From Candidatus Muiribacterium halophilum (GTDB lineage: Bacteria; Muiribacteriota; Muiribacteriia; Muiribacteriales; Muiribacteriaceae): DNA of 43,076 bases. The notes under the pieces are model-generated. The model was not told the origin of the DNA, ran no database searches, and was given only the letters and a program-made list of their open reading frames with translations. Below, piece after piece: positions 1 through 9,541 of the stretch. Each line of letters starts with the position of its first letter. Position 1 is the first letter of the stretch. The DNA lies in the NCBI GenBank assembly GCA_002869225.1, contig PKTG01000116.1, positions 1 through 43,076 of the forward strand, read 5' to 3'. Both the position numbers and the translations under genes were made by a program.

Positions 1-40
1 AAATTTTTCCAACAAAAAATAAAATTTATACGTTAATATG

Positions 41-67
41 TTGACAAGATTTTTATAATTATATAAG
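41..67 (+). promoter_or_regulatory. Putative promoter of the TetR/RND efflux operon
   Basis: A perfect TTGACA (41-46) is followed 15 bases later by TATAAG (62-67), just upstream of the palindromic operator. The spacer is slightly short of 17, so the exact -10 is uncertain (TAAGGT at 64-69 is the alternative). Its position before the operator and the first gene supports a repressor-controlled sigma70-type promoter. Confidence 0.5.
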
Positions 68-74
68 GTTACGA

Positions 75-92
75 TTACCGACCGGTCGGTAA
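75..92. promoter_or_regulatory. Palindromic operator, probably bound by the adjacent TetR-family regulator
   Basis: TTACCGACCGGTCGGTAA is a perfect 18-bp inverted repeat, GC-rich within very AT-rich DNA. It lies between the promoter and the TetR-family gene that starts at 129. The ACCGACCGGTCGGT core is of the type often found upstream of self-regulating TetR genes. Binding here would block transcription of the whole efflux operon, including the regulator. Confidence 0.8.
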
Positions 93-128
93 GTCGAAGC
101 TTTATATAATTTTTTAAAGGTATAAACG

Positions 129-716
129 ATGAAAAACAGAATATTTGAAAAATTTATAGAACTTTCTTTTGAGGATAGTGTTAACAATGTTAGCCTATCA
201 AAGCTTGCTAAATCTTTAGGAATGAGCAAACCTAATCTATATACATATTTTGATAGTAAAGATGCCCTTATATTTGAGATGATCGATAGCAGAATGGCTG
301 GAAAGTTAGAGATTTTAAAGAGTGTATTAGAAGAGAAAAAGAGCCCAACAGAAAGATTAAAAAAGGTTATTGATAAGATCATAGAAAATTATGTTGAAGA
401 TACAAAATATTGGGTAGTTTTTAATCAGGTCATAATGACTATGATTCTCAAAAGCGAAAAAAAACTTGAGAATCTAAAAAAAAGAAAAGCTAGTGTTAAA
501 GGAATATTCACTGAACTTTTAAAACAGGGAAAAGAATCAGGAGAGTTTAGAGAAGATCTTGATGAAAATAAAACAGCAATGCTTGTATTCGGAATGTTAA
601 GCCCAGTCTTAAAGAGAAATATGTGTGACCTTGAGGAAGGAATTGATCATAAAGAGATATCAAATATGATAATAAGTATTTTATTTAATGGTATAAAAAA
701 TAGGAGGACCGTATGA
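129..716 (+). CDS. TetR/AcrR-family transcriptional repressor
   Basis: This 195-aa protein has the TetR layout. Residues about 5-50 form the N-terminal helix-turn-helix, with the recognition-helix signature SLSKLAKSLGMSKPNLYTYF followed by DSKDAL. An all-helical, variable ligand-binding and dimerisation domain follows. The start is supported by AAAGG at 116-120. It is the first gene of an efflux operon and its stop overlaps the next start (ATGA). With the 18-bp palindrome directly upstream, autorepression and relief by a pump substrate is the likely logic. The inducer cannot be told from sequence. Confidence in the family is very high and in efflux control high. Confidence 0.93.
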   Translation: MKNRIFEKFIELSFEDSVNNVSLSKLAKSLGMSKPNLYTYFDSKDALIFEMIDSRMAGKLEILKSVLEEKKSPTERLKKVIDKIIENYVEDTKYWVVFNQVIMTMILKSEKKLENLKKRKASVKGIFTELLKQGKESGEFREDLDENKTAMLVFGMLSPVLKRNMCDLEEGIDHKEISNMIISILFNGIKNRRTV

Positions 717-2029
717 AGTTAAAATATTTTTTGATCTTTGTTATTTGTTTCACGTTATTAACAAATGCTTTTTCGTTAAAGCAATTACTTGATCTGACAA
801 CTAAAACCAATCCAAGTCTGGATATACTAAAACTGACCAGAGAAAACTCTTATATGGATAGGAAAAAGACGGCGAACACGCTTTTGCCTAATCTTACCCT
901 TAGTTATACCAAAAATGAAGAAAAGGCTGATACAGCTGGAGCTAATGCAATGGGAGCGGATCTTTTTACTCTTTCATTATCACAGACATATCCGGGACTT
1001 TTTAAAGTATCATTGCTTTCGGATAAATTAGCTTCTTTAAAGAAACAAAAGTCAGACCTTAATTATATTGAAGGTGAGAATGGTATATATTTCAAGGCTT
1101 GTAAATATTATTTTAATATAATAAAAATGATTAATACCGTAGCTGTGCATAAACAAAACGAGTTTCTTATAAATGAACTTCTTAAAGTGACAAAGATAAA
1201 TGAGGAAGCAGGTTCAGGATTATACAGTGATGTTCTTAGAGTTGAAGCACAGAAGATATCAATTCAAGTTCAGTTGATGCAATCCGAAAATAGTCTTAGA
1301 AATCAGGTTCATGAACTCAATGCTTTCCTAAACGGAAATATACAGGAAATAGTTGATATGATGGAAACTCTTATGAATCAGGAGTATAGCGAAGGAATGA
1401 TGATGCCTTCATATAAATTTAACATTCAGAAGATCGATATAGAAAAAGCTATTAAAGAGCTTGATAATCTTCCGCAGATAGCACTACTAAAAAAGGATAT
1501 GGAAATAGCTTATAAAGCTCTTGAAATTGCAAAATCATCGTATCTTCCAGCTGTTGTCCTTACTGGAAGTAAGAGAGATGTTGAAAAAACAGATATTCCT
1601 ACTATAACTGATACAGAATACTCATACTCTGTGACTTTATCATCTCCACTTTATGATAGTGGTGATACAGGTCTCAATATTAAAGTAGCGAACAATACAT
1701 ATAAGATGGCTAAGAAAAACTATGAATATCAGAGAAGACTTGAAGAAAATAAGCTCAGAAGTTTTTATAGAGATTATCTTGAGGCAGTAAATAGATTAGC
1801 TGCAGTTGAAAAAGCATCTGAACATGCTGATGAGAATATGAGATTGGTTAAAGAAAGATTTGAGCAGGGTTCAGCAAGTGTTATAGAGCTTATCGATGCT
1901 CAGGTCCTTAAAAGTTATGCTAAATTAAATGAAATAAATGCTTTTTATGATGAAAGAGTTAGACTTGCTACATATTATTACAATATTAATGAAAAAGATC
2001 AGTTTTGGAGGCTAGCGGATGAAAAATAA
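713..2029 (+). CDS. TolC-family outer-membrane efflux protein
   Basis: A 438-aa protein with an N-terminal signal peptide (about residues 1-21, ending near NAFS) and two long helical repeats typical of outer-membrane efflux proteins. The second repeat carries the family-like segment VKERFEQGSASVIELIDAQ near the C-terminus. It would form the trimeric outer-membrane channel for the RND pump encoded two genes downstream. AGGAGG lies 5-10 bases before the ATG, which overlaps the tetR stop by 4 nt. The next gene starts 11 nt before this one ends, so the operon is translationally coupled. The length is normal for the family. Confidence 0.92.
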   Translation: MKLKYFLIFVICFTLLTNAFSLKQLLDLTTKTNPSLDILKLTRENSYMDRKKTANTLLPNLTLSYTKNEEKADTAGANAMGADLFTLSLSQTYPGLFKVSLLSDKLASLKKQKSDLNYIEGENGIYFKACKYYFNIIKMINTVAVHKQNEFLINELLKVTKINEEAGSGLYSDVLRVEAQKISIQVQLMQSENSLRNQVHELNAFLNGNIQEIVDMMETLMNQEYSEGMMMPSYKFNIQKIDIEKAIKELDNLPQIALLKKDMEIAYKALEIAKSSYLPAVVLTGSKRDVEKTDIPTITDTEYSYSVTLSSPLYDSGDTGLNIKVANNTYKMAKKNYEYQRRLEENKLRSFYRDYLEAVNRLAAVEKASEHADENMRLVKERFEQGSASVIELIDAQVLKSYAKLNEINAFYDERVRLATYYYNINEKDQFWRLADEK

Positions 2030-3101
2030 AATATTTAAATTACTATCTCTTGTTATTGTTATCTCATTGATTATCGGATGTCAGTCCCCTGGAGATAAAA
2101 AAGGTGAAGTCAAAAATATAGAGGAAAACACAACACCTGTTAGAGCTATGATGCCAGAAAAAGGTGATATTAGTTCAAGTATTCATTTCAATGGTGAAGT
2201 AAAAGCTTTTGGTGAATATTATCTAATGGCTAAGATATCTGAAAGAATAGTCAAGATAAATGTGAAAAATGGTCAGCGTGTCCATAAAGGCGATATTCTA
2301 TTTCTTCTTGATCAGAGTAGTTTTCAGGAAACTTTAAATCAAGCTGAAGCAGCCCTTGATACTGCAAGATCGAAGTTTGAGACAGCACAGAAAGATCTTG
2401 AAAGAAATAAGGTCTTATATAATAAAAAAGTAATCAATGAAAAATCTTTTGATAATGCAAAGGATATGACTGAAGCAGCAGAAAACGGTCTGAGACAGAC
2501 TGAAGCATCATATAGACTTGCCAAGGAAAATTTTGATAATACTATGATAAAAGCTCCTGTTGATGGATTTTTTGTTGATTCATCAGGTGATATAGGACAG
2601 GTAGTAAACCCTGGTTTTATGTTTGGTAGAGTCCTTGCTCCTGAAAAGATCATAGTAGAAGCCTGGGTATCTAGAAAACAGGTACAGAAAATAAAAGAAG
2701 GACAGGCTTGTATATCAGAAAAAGTAAGAGGTGAAGTCCTTTCTGTTAATACATCAGCTGATAGAAATACTAGAAACTATCTTGTGAAGATGGTTTTTGA
2801 AAACAAAGACAACATATTTTCAGTAAACTCATTTATCAGTGGTGAAATAATGACTTCCACTTTTTACAATGTTCCTCTTATAACAGAAGATGCTGTACTT
2901 TATGATAAAGATGGCTATTTCCTATTTGTTGCTGAAAACGGAAAGGCAATAAAAAAAAGAATTGAAGTGAAGGCGAGAAATAATAATTTTTATTATTCAG
3001 ATCAGATAACAAGTGATGATATGATAATCTATTCCGGACAAGCTGTTTTATCAGGTGGAGAAAAAGTGAAAGTACTAACTGATAAACAGGGGGAAATATG
3101 A
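2019..3101 (+). CDS. RND efflux periplasmic adaptor (HlyD/MFP family), lipoprotein
   Basis: A 360-aa membrane-fusion protein. The N-terminus is a lipoprotein signal with lipobox LIIGC (Cys at about 21). The barrel-sandwich half-motifs VKNGQRVHKGDILFLLDQ and APVDGFFVDSSGDIGQVV flank a coiled-coil hairpin of about 80 residues rich in Ala, Lys and Glu. A beta-barrel and membrane-proximal region follow. It would bridge the inner-membrane pump to the TolC-like channel. GGAGG precedes the start, and the end overlaps the RND gene by 4 nt. The family is certain; the substrate is not inferable. Confidence 0.93.
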   Translation: MKNKIFKLLSLVIVISLIIGCQSPGDKKGEVKNIEENTTPVRAMMPEKGDISSSIHFNGEVKAFGEYYLMAKISERIVKINVKNGQRVHKGDILFLLDQSSFQETLNQAEAALDTARSKFETAQKDLERNKVLYNKKVINEKSFDNAKDMTEAAENGLRQTEASYRLAKENFDNTMIKAPVDGFFVDSSGDIGQVVNPGFMFGRVLAPEKIIVEAWVSRKQVQKIKEGQACISEKVRGEVLSVNTSADRNTRNYLVKMVFENKDNIFSVNSFISGEIMTSTFYNVPLITEDAVLYDKDGYFLFVAENGKAIKKRIEVKARNNNFYYSDQITSDDMIIYSGQAVLSGGEKVKVLTDKQGEI

Positions 3102-6100
3102 GTTTACCTGAATTATCGATAAAAAAACCTATTACTATTCTAATGATAGTTGTAGCACTATTTTTTATTGGATATCTATCGCTTAATGCACTTAATATTG
3201 ATCTGTTTCCTAATATCGATTTTCCTGTAGCTTTTATTCAGGCGGTATATCCTGGAGTGGATCCGGCAGAGATGGAAAATATTGTTACAATACCAATTGA
3301 GGATGAGATCAGTACGGTCTCAAATATCGATAAGATAGATTCGTATTCTGTAGAAGGATTTTCTCAGATAGTCGTTCAGTTCAAATGGGGACAGGATATA
3401 GATTTTGGTGCAATTGATTTAAGGGAAAAGACAGATATAGCAAAAAGAGAACTTCCAAGAGATATTGAGAATGTTACGGTATCTAAATTTGATATTAACT
3501 CTCAACCCGTGATGTCAATCTCTGTTTCAGGTGGAACAAATCTTGTCGATCTTAGAACTATAGTTGATGAAGAGGTAAAACCTGCAATTGAAAGAGTTGA
3601 AGGTGTGGGTGCAGCTGAAGTAAGTGGTGGACTTGAAAGAGAGATCCATGTAAATGTAAATCCGGATCTTCTGGAAGAACTTGGAATTCCTATTGGGGAT
3701 ATAGTAAAAGCACTTTCTTCAGATAATATGAATGTTCCATCAGGTGACCTTACGGATGGACAGTTTAAGTATCTTATTAGAACCGAAGGTGAAGTTGAAG
3801 ATGTAAGAGAGATAGGTAATATTCCGGTCAAACAGATTGGTCCTGCAATCATTAAAATATCTGATGTAGCTCAAGTCGTTGATACATATAAAGATATTAC
3901 AAGTATTGGAAGAATGAACGGAAAACCATCTGTTAATATCTCGATAAAAAAAGAAAGTGGTGCCAACCCTGTTGAAGTATCTGATGGTGTTCAGGCCGCT
4001 TTAAAGGATCTTAAGAAAAACAGGTTCAAAGATCTTGAATTTGCAATAGGAAGAGATGGTTCTGACTTTATTAGAGATTCTATAAATATGGTTAAATCAA
4101 ACGCTTTGACCGGAGCACTTCTTGCTACGATAGTACTTTTTTTATTCCTGAAAAACTTTAGAAGTACTATAATTATCGCAATTGCGATACCAGTATCTAT
4201 AATAGCAACATTTTCAATGATGTATTTAAAAGAAGGTATGACATTAAATCTTATGACTTTGGGTGGACTCGCCCTGGGAATAGGAATGCTACTTGATAAC
4301 TCAATCGTTGTGCTTGAGAATGTATACAGACATTTTGTTGAAAATCCAAATAAAGATAATGAAGTAAATTCAAAAGAAGGTTCAGAAGAAGTATCTATGC
4401 CGGTTCTTGCATCAACATTGACTACAATAGCGGTTTTTGCTCCAATAGGTTTTGTTCCTGATGTAGTTGGAGAGATTTTTTTTAATCTATCACTCTCAAT
4501 AGTCTTTGCATTGATATCATCTTATTTTGTAGCTTTTACAGTAATACCAGCACTTAGTGCAAGGTTCTTAAAAGTTGGAAGTAATGAGAAAGAATCCAAA
4601 GAACCACTTTTTGGAAAGATAAAAGAGATCTATTCTAAATTTTTATACTGGATAATATCATCAAAAAAGAGACTTGGTATATACTTTGTTTCAGTTATCG
4701 CATGTTTTTTTATATCTATATTGTTATTCCCACCATCTGAATTCTTTCCGAAGATGGATAGAGGGATGTTTACTATAGATGTAAAACTTGCTGAGGGTAC
4801 GACAATTGAGAAAGTAGATAAAGTCTGTAAGAGTATAGAAAAGCAACTTGGCGAGATAAAAGAAGTCCAAAAAGTTGTAACTAGTATCAGCTTGGGTTCT
4901 GCTAATTTCCTCATTACTATGTCCCCGGTAGACGAGAGAAATATAACAACTGAATATGCTATGAACGTTATGAGAGAAAAAGTAAAAGAGATACCTAATA
5001 TAAAAGAGATATCATTTTCTGAACCAAAGATGGGACCTGGTGGTGGAAAACCTATACAGATAAATGTGTACGGTGAAGAATTTGATAAGATCGAATTTTA
5101 TTGTAAGGAAATATACAATAAGATCAAAGATGTTGATGGTCTTAAGGATCTTACAGACGGTGTTAATCGTGGTAGACCTGAAGTCAAGATTCACATCAAC
5201 AGGGATAAGATAAGAGATCTCGGATTTAATCTTTCTGAGATAGCTATGGCTGTAAGAACATCAGTCTATGGTTCTATTGCTAGTAAATTTAAGGAATTTA
5301 ATAAAGAGTTTGATATAAGAGTAAAACTTGAAGATAAATATACTGATTCTGTGAAGAAACTCCAAAATCTTAGAATATTACATAAGGGAAAAGTATTTGT
5401 CCTTTCCGATGTAGCTGATCTTGATCTTTCTTATGGTTATACTTCAATTGAAAGAAAAGATAAAAGAAGAAAGCTTACTGTTGAGTCTGATCTATCAGGA
5501 AGACCAATGGGTGCTATTATTAAAGAGATCATGCCAAAACTTAAAGAAATAAATTTTGAGCCAGGATATTCAGCAGAGTTTGGTGGAGATGAAGAGGATA
5601 GAAAAAAAGCTTTCATAAACCTTGGAATAGCACTTATTGCGGCTATATTCCTGGTTTATATGATTATGGCTTCGCAGTTTGAATCACTGGTCGAACCTTT
5701 TATAATCATGTTTACGATACCTCTTTCAGTTATTGGTGTTGTTTTATTCCTAAATATTTTTAACTTCTCGTTTTCTGTTACCGCGATCATTGGGATTATT
5801 ATGCTTGCCGGAATAGTTGTTAACAATGGAATTCTTCTTGTTGATTATATAAATCTCTTAAGGAAGAGTGGAACAGGTTCGATGAACGATGCTATTATTT
5901 CAGCAGGACTTATTAGAATAAGACCAATCTTTATGACAGCATCTACTACGATACTTGGTATGCTTCCTCTTGCTCTTGGAATAGGTGCAGGTTCAGACTT
6001 TTATCAGCCACTTGCTATAACGGTTGTCGGTGGACTTGTATTTTCTACATTCCTGACCTTAACTTTTATTCCAGTAACATATATAATTGTAGAAGGAATT

Positions 6101-6154
6101 AGAGAATATTTTAAAAACTTTTTTAACAGAGTTTTCAAAAAAGCGAGGGTTTGA
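3098..6154 (+). CDS. RND-superfamily multidrug efflux pump (AcrB/HAE1-like)
   Basis: A 1018-aa inner-membrane transporter of normal RND length. TM1 lies at about residues 11-31, followed by the family motif NIDLFPNIDFP. TM4 carries GLALGIGMLLDNSIVVLEN with the proton-relay Asp. Two large periplasmic domains and a second TM block containing GIVVNNGILLVDYI follow. In TM10 the AcrB lysine position is Asn-Asn, as in many non-enterobacterial members. It would export amphiphilic compounds by proton antiport together with the adaptor and channel upstream. It starts in an ATGA overlap with the adaptor and ends in a TGATG overlap with the AsmA-like gene. Confidence 0.95.
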   Translation: MSLPELSIKKPITILMIVVALFFIGYLSLNALNIDLFPNIDFPVAFIQAVYPGVDPAEMENIVTIPIEDEISTVSNIDKIDSYSVEGFSQIVVQFKWGQDIDFGAIDLREKTDIAKRELPRDIENVTVSKFDINSQPVMSISVSGGTNLVDLRTIVDEEVKPAIERVEGVGAAEVSGGLEREIHVNVNPDLLEELGIPIGDIVKALSSDNMNVPSGDLTDGQFKYLIRTEGEVEDVREIGNIPVKQIGPAIIKISDVAQVVDTYKDITSIGRMNGKPSVNISIKKESGANPVEVSDGVQAALKDLKKNRFKDLEFAIGRDGSDFIRDSINMVKSNALTGALLATIVLFLFLKNFRSTIIIAIAIPVSIIATFSMMYLKEGMTLNLMTLGGLALGIGMLLDNSIVVLENVYRHFVENPNKDNEVNSKEGSEEVSMPVLASTLTTIAVFAPIGFVPDVVGEIFFNLSLSIVFALISSYFVAFTVIPALSARFLKVGSNEKESKEPLFGKIKEIYSKFLYWIISSKKRLGIYFVSVIACFFISILLFPPSEFFPKMDRGMFTIDVKLAEGTTIEKVDKVCKSIEKQLGEIKEVQKVVTSISLGSANFLITMSPVDERNITTEYAMNVMREKVKEIPNIKEISFSEPKMGPGGGKPIQINVYGEEFDKIEFYCKEIYNKIKDVDGLKDLTDGVNRGRPEVKIHINRDKIRDLGFNLSEIAMAVRTSVYGSIASKFKEFNKEFDIRVKLEDKYTDSVKKLQNLRILHKGKVFVLSDVADLDLSYGYTSIERKDKRRKLTVESDLSGRPMGAIIKEIMPKLKEINFEPGYSAEFGGDEEDRKKAFINLGIALIAAIFLVYMIMASQFESLVEPFIIMFTIPLSVIGVVLFLNIFNFSFSVTAIIGIIMLAGIVVNNGILLVDYINLLRKSGTGSMNDAIISAGLIRIRPIFMTASTTILGMLPLALGIGAGSDFYQPLAITVVGGLVFSTFLTLTFIPVTYIIVEGIREYFKNFFNRVFKKARV

Positions 6155-8046
6155 TGAAAAAATTATTAGTTTTCTTTTTAATAATAGGGGTTATATTATT
6201 TGGAGTTAAATTTGGTCTTGATTATTATCTTAGTAATAGATTTTCAAGTGATGTTGAGAAATATCTTTCAGATTCACTTGGAACTAAGGTTAGTATAGAT
6301 AATATATCTACAAATATAATATCATCAGTTGCTGTAAACAATGTTTCTATAACTGAACCGGGAACTGATGATTTATTTGCTTCAGTAAAAAAAGCAAAAG
6401 CTAGTTATGACCTCAGTGATGTTCTTAAAAAGAAGCTAAATATCTCAAATATTGATATATATGATACTTTTGTCAATGTTGTGAGATATAAAAATAATAA
6501 TTTTAATTTTGATAAGTTTAAAAATCTGGTTATGGATTTTTCAGTCTTTCCAGATAACAGAATCTATGCAGCTGAGATTGATAAGACAAAAAAAACTGGT
6601 TTTAAAGTAAATGTCAATAAAGTGAAAGCTGAAAATATGGTTCTTGCATATAATGATAAAAAAGCAAATCAAAGTGTTAAGACAGGATCGATCAATGCTA
6701 ATGCTACGATCGATCCTTTGGACTTTGATGTTAATGGTACTCTCTTTAATAAGGAAAAAATTAATATTAAAGGAAAAAAAGAGGGAGAGGCGATAAAAGC
6801 TGATATATCTCTTTATGGTCTTGATGTAACAAAATATAAAGCTTTTTATGATGAGTTCATAAAAGGATACGATCTTGTAATACATCCATCTGTAATAGAT
6901 GTCAAAGGAACAGTTACAGCCGGGAAAAAATTAGAGTATGATATTGATGCATTAATTAGAAGAATGCAGGTTAACTACTCAGGTATCGATTTTTTGATAG
7001 TAAATCAGAATATTAATATTAAAGATAAACTGATAACTCTAAAAGATTTTAATGTTGATATTAAAATTAAAAACAAAAAAGTTTCTTCGGTAAAGCTCAA
7101 TGGAACTTTTAAAGATTTCAATGAACTCAAGGCTACTTTTGATGCAAAGCTTTTTGAGGCTGATTTTATGAAACTCTTTGATGTTCTCAGGCAGGAGATG
7201 AAAACAAAAGGTGGTACTTTAAAAGGAAGCATTGATATGAACATCAAAGATGATCTTTTGAAGATGAATGCAAAAGGTAATATTCCAAATTTGGAATATG
7301 CTTTTATAACTGAAGATAAAAAAAAAATCCGATTTCCGGGTAGTAATGTAAAAATATCAACAAATATGAAGAACATGAAATTTGATGTTCTTGCTTCAGG
7401 CAATATTTTTAAAGGTTCTTTTAATGTTGATGGAGTTTTAAATGTAAAAAAAGACCTTTTTATGTCAGCTAATTTCAAAGCAGCTAAACTATCTGGTCTG
7501 GAATTTCTAAAGTTAAATAAGATGGATAAGATACCAGTACATGGAGAATTAGAAGGAGATTTTAAACTAACCGGCAAGAACTTTGACATAAAAACGTTTG
7601 CTGGAAACGGAAATCTTAAATTAACAAAGGCAGTGTATAATACAATGGGTCTTGGTTCACTTATTCAAAAATCTGGAAATGATAAACTAAAAGAACTGAC
7701 AATGAAAGATATATCTACAAAAGTCACACTTAAAGATGAGAGGTTTAGCTTTAGTAAGATCGAAGGTACTGGTGATGAGTTTAATGTTGACGGTGGTGGA
7801 AGTGTTGGTCTTGATATGGGAATGGATTTTTCTGTTAATCTAAAGCCGGTAATCAAATATTTAGAGAATTCATCTTTAGGTAAATATATTACTAAGGATG
7901 ATGTAATAATTATAAAGTTTATTGGTACTGTATTTGAACCTGACGTGAAGACTAATATTGATGATCTTTTTAAAGCTAAGGTAAAGGATAAGCTAAAAGA
8001 TAAACTCGAGGATAAAGCAAAAGATTTGCTCAAAAAGCTTTTCTGA
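6154..8046 (+). CDS. AsmA-like envelope protein
   Basis: A protein of about 630 aa with one N-terminal membrane anchor (residues about 3-23) and a long beta-rich, Lys/Asp-rich periplasmic region. The C-terminal part (about 480-600) resembles the AsmA C-terminal domain: a VTLKDERFSFSKIEGTGDEF-type strand pair, then glycine-rich DGGGSVGLDMGMDF. AsmA-like proteins are bridge-like envelope proteins implicated in outer-membrane lipid homeostasis. I prefer the ATG at 6154, which overlaps the RND stop (TGATG). A TTG three bases earlier is also possible. The C-terminus is a Lys-rich amphipathic tail. Being the last gene of an RND efflux operon is unusual and suggests co-regulation of envelope maintenance with efflux. 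Confidence 0.75.
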   Translation: MKKLLVFFLIIGVILFGVKFGLDYYLSNRFSSDVEKYLSDSLGTKVSIDNISTNIISSVAVNNVSITEPGTDDLFASVKKAKASYDLSDVLKKKLNISNIDIYDTFVNVVRYKNNNFNFDKFKNLVMDFSVFPDNRIYAAEIDKTKKTGFKVNVNKVKAENMVLAYNDKKANQSVKTGSINANATIDPLDFDVNGTLFNKEKINIKGKKEGEAIKADISLYGLDVTKYKAFYDEFIKGYDLVIHPSVIDVKGTVTAGKKLEYDIDALIRRMQVNYSGIDFLIVNQNINIKDKLITLKDFNVDIKIKNKKVSSVKLNGTFKDFNELKATFDAKLFEADFMKLFDVLRQEMKTKGGTLKGSIDMNIKDDLLKMNAKGNIPNLEYAFITEDKKKIRFPGSNVKISTNMKNMKFDVLASGNIFKGSFNVDGVLNVKKDLFMSANFKAAKLSGLEFLKLNKMDKIPVHGELEGDFKLTGKNFDIKTFAGNGNLKLTKAVYNTMGLGSLIQKSGNDKLKELTMKDISTKVTLKDERFSFSKIEGTGDEFNVDGGGSVGLDMGMDFSVNLKPVIKYLENSSLGKYITKDDVIIIKFIGTVFEPDVKTNIDDLFKAKVKDKLKDKLEDKAKDLLKKLF

Positions 8047-8095
8047 TTTTACCTTTAAAGGTACTGTGTTTCTAAAAAAATAGTTGATCATTCCA

Positions 8096-8135
8096 ACCCT
8101 AATTCCTAAATCCTAACCCCTAATCCCTGCTCCTA
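8096..8135. repeat. Degenerate heptanucleotide repeat (NNCCTAA)
   Basis: Consecutive 7-mers ACCCTAA, TTCCTAA, ATCCTAA, CCCCTAA and TCCCTGC run without interruption in the gap between the AsmA-like and barrel-protein genes. The same motif family, ending in the same TCCCTG, recurs at 22803-22844. A 14-bp perfect palindrome, TACCTTTAAAGGTA, lies at 8050-8063 just before it. No coding potential was seen. Confidence 0.7.
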
Positions 8136-8185
8136 TAACGTTTGTCCACTTCACAAATGAAAATTAATTAAAAAACTAAAAGATT

Positions 8186-8214
8186 TTGTCTTAATCAGAA
8201 TTTTAGTCTATAAT
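8186..8214 (+). promoter_or_regulatory. Sigma70-type promoter for the outer-membrane protein gene
   Basis: TTGTCT (8186-8191), a 17-base spacer and a perfect TATAAT (8209-8214) lie 36 bases before the ATG of the barrel protein. Spacing is ideal. Confidence 0.7.
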
Positions 8215-8250
8215 ATAAAAATGTAATAAATACAAAAAAAGGGTATATTA

Positions 8251-9456
8251 ATGGGAAAAAAAATCTTTTTTATTTTAATACTATTTTTATTTTCTTTTTA
8301 TTCATGGTCTCTTGAAGATTTATCTGTACATGGTTTTATAAGTCAAGGATTTATGAAAAGTGACAAAAACAATTATCTTACTAATTCTTCAAATGGTTCT
8401 TACGAATTTATGGAGACTGGAATAAATTTTAATAAAGCTTTGAATGATAAGACTTATATAGGATTACAGATATTTGCTAGAGACCTGGGAGATCAAGGAA
8501 ATAATAAATTTGTATTAGATTGGGGATTTGCTGATTATTCTATTGATAGCTATTCTGGAATAAGAATTGGTAAGTTTAAGAGGACCCTTGGTTTGTATAA
8601 CGTTGAAAGAGATGTGGATCTGCTCAGAAATGTCATTCTTCTTCCTCAAAGCGTTTATGATGAGGGTATGAGACCTTTTATGAATTCATCACAGGGTATT
8701 GAATTTTATAAAAATAATTATACAAAAAACAAAGGAAACTTTGAATTTCAAATACATTCAGGAACAGTAAATGTTCCTTCGGATTCATCATATCTGAAAA
8801 GTGTTGTTGGAACGCTTACTAAAAGTGGACTTAGATTATCAGATTTTAGTGAGACAATATATTCTGATACTTCTTTGGGTTTAAAATGGAGCACGCCGGT
8901 TGATGGATTAACAACTGCATTTTCGTATGGTACATCAGATGGAGATATTATAGCATCGGTTGATGCTACCGCACTTAGGGTGACGGCTATCCCGGCACTT
9001 GTAGCTGCTGCAAATTTACTGGAAGCCTCAAAACAGAAATTTAATGTCGATTTTGGTAAGATAAGCACGGCATCAATTGAGTATAAATGGGATGAGTATA
9101 CATTTTCTTATGAAAGATATCGTTTTGATGCATCTCTTGTGATACCTGTCTTAAATCTAACTGAAAGTATGCAGAATCTTGGTTATTATTCAATGATCTC
9201 AAAACAAATTAACGATAAGACTGCTTTATCAATATACTCTTCTGATTTTTATAAAAATAAAGATATAAGAGATGACCCTTCACTTTATCAAAAAGATTTT
9301 TGTATTTCTTTAAGATTTGATATTGACGAAAATCTTTTGTTTAAAGCTGAATATCATGATATGGAAGGGTATTATCATTGTTATGATTTCCTGAATCCAT
9401 CTGGATATAGCAAAGATTGGAACTTCATAGCACTCAAAATCACAGTATCTTTTTGA
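8251..9456 (+). CDS. Outer-membrane beta-barrel protein, porin-like
   Basis: A 401-aa protein with a signal peptide (about 1-20, ending SWS-L). The mature part alternates polar and hydrophobic residues in short strands, with many aromatic residues and Asn/Asp/Gly turns. It ends in Phe (ITVSF), the usual C-terminal signature of outer-membrane barrels. The segment near residues 105-150 (RIGKFKRTLGLYN, then RPFMNSSQGIEF) resembles porins of the phosphate-selective O/P type. It is monocistronic: its own promoter lies upstream and a 17-bp hairpin overlaps its last codons. The transported substrate is unknown. Confidence 0.7.
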   Translation: MGKKIFFILILFLFSFYSWSLEDLSVHGFISQGFMKSDKNNYLTNSSNGSYEFMETGINFNKALNDKTYIGLQIFARDLGDQGNNKFVLDWGFADYSIDSYSGIRIGKFKRTLGLYNVERDVDLLRNVILLPQSVYDEGMRPFMNSSQGIEFYKNNYTKNKGNFEFQIHSGTVNVPSDSSYLKSVVGTLTKSGLRLSDFSETIYSDTSLGLKWSTPVDGLTTAFSYGTSDGDIIASVDATALRVTAIPALVAAANLLEASKQKFNVDFGKISTASIEYKWDEYTFSYERYRFDASLVIPVLNLTESMQNLGYYSMISKQINDKTALSIYSSDFYKNKDIRDDPSLYQKDFCISLRFDIDENLLFKAEYHDMEGYYHCYDFLNPSGYSKDWNFIALKITVSF

Positions 9457-9478
9457 TTTAACAAAAAGATGCTGTGAT
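9439..9478 (+). terminator. 17-bp hairpin overlapping the stop codon of the barrel-protein gene
   Basis: The arm at 9439-9455 pairs with 9462-9478 over 17 consecutive positions with a single T:G wobble and a 6-base loop. The last five sense codons and the stop sit in the 5' arm and loop. No T-run follows, so it is not a classical intrinsic terminator. It could serve as a Rho-assisted terminator or a 3' mRNA-stability hairpin. Confidence 0.5.
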
Positions 9479-9541
9479 GTAAGCAATCCTGCAGATTTAG
9501 TAAGCACTCAATTCTTTCGTTAGTAAACGCTCTTCGGTCTA

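Noticed and set aside
7005-8033. Long minus-strand reading frames inside the AsmA-like gene and similar antisense frames elsewhere
   Set aside because: They are mirror frames of well-supported genes, have skewed Ser/Phe/Leu composition, lack ribosome sites and match no family.
8050-8063. Perfect palindrome TACCTTTAAAGGTA as a terminator or operator
   Set aside because: It has no loop or T-run and no associated regulator. AT-rich palindromes of this size are expected by chance; noted only as part of the repeat-bearing gap.
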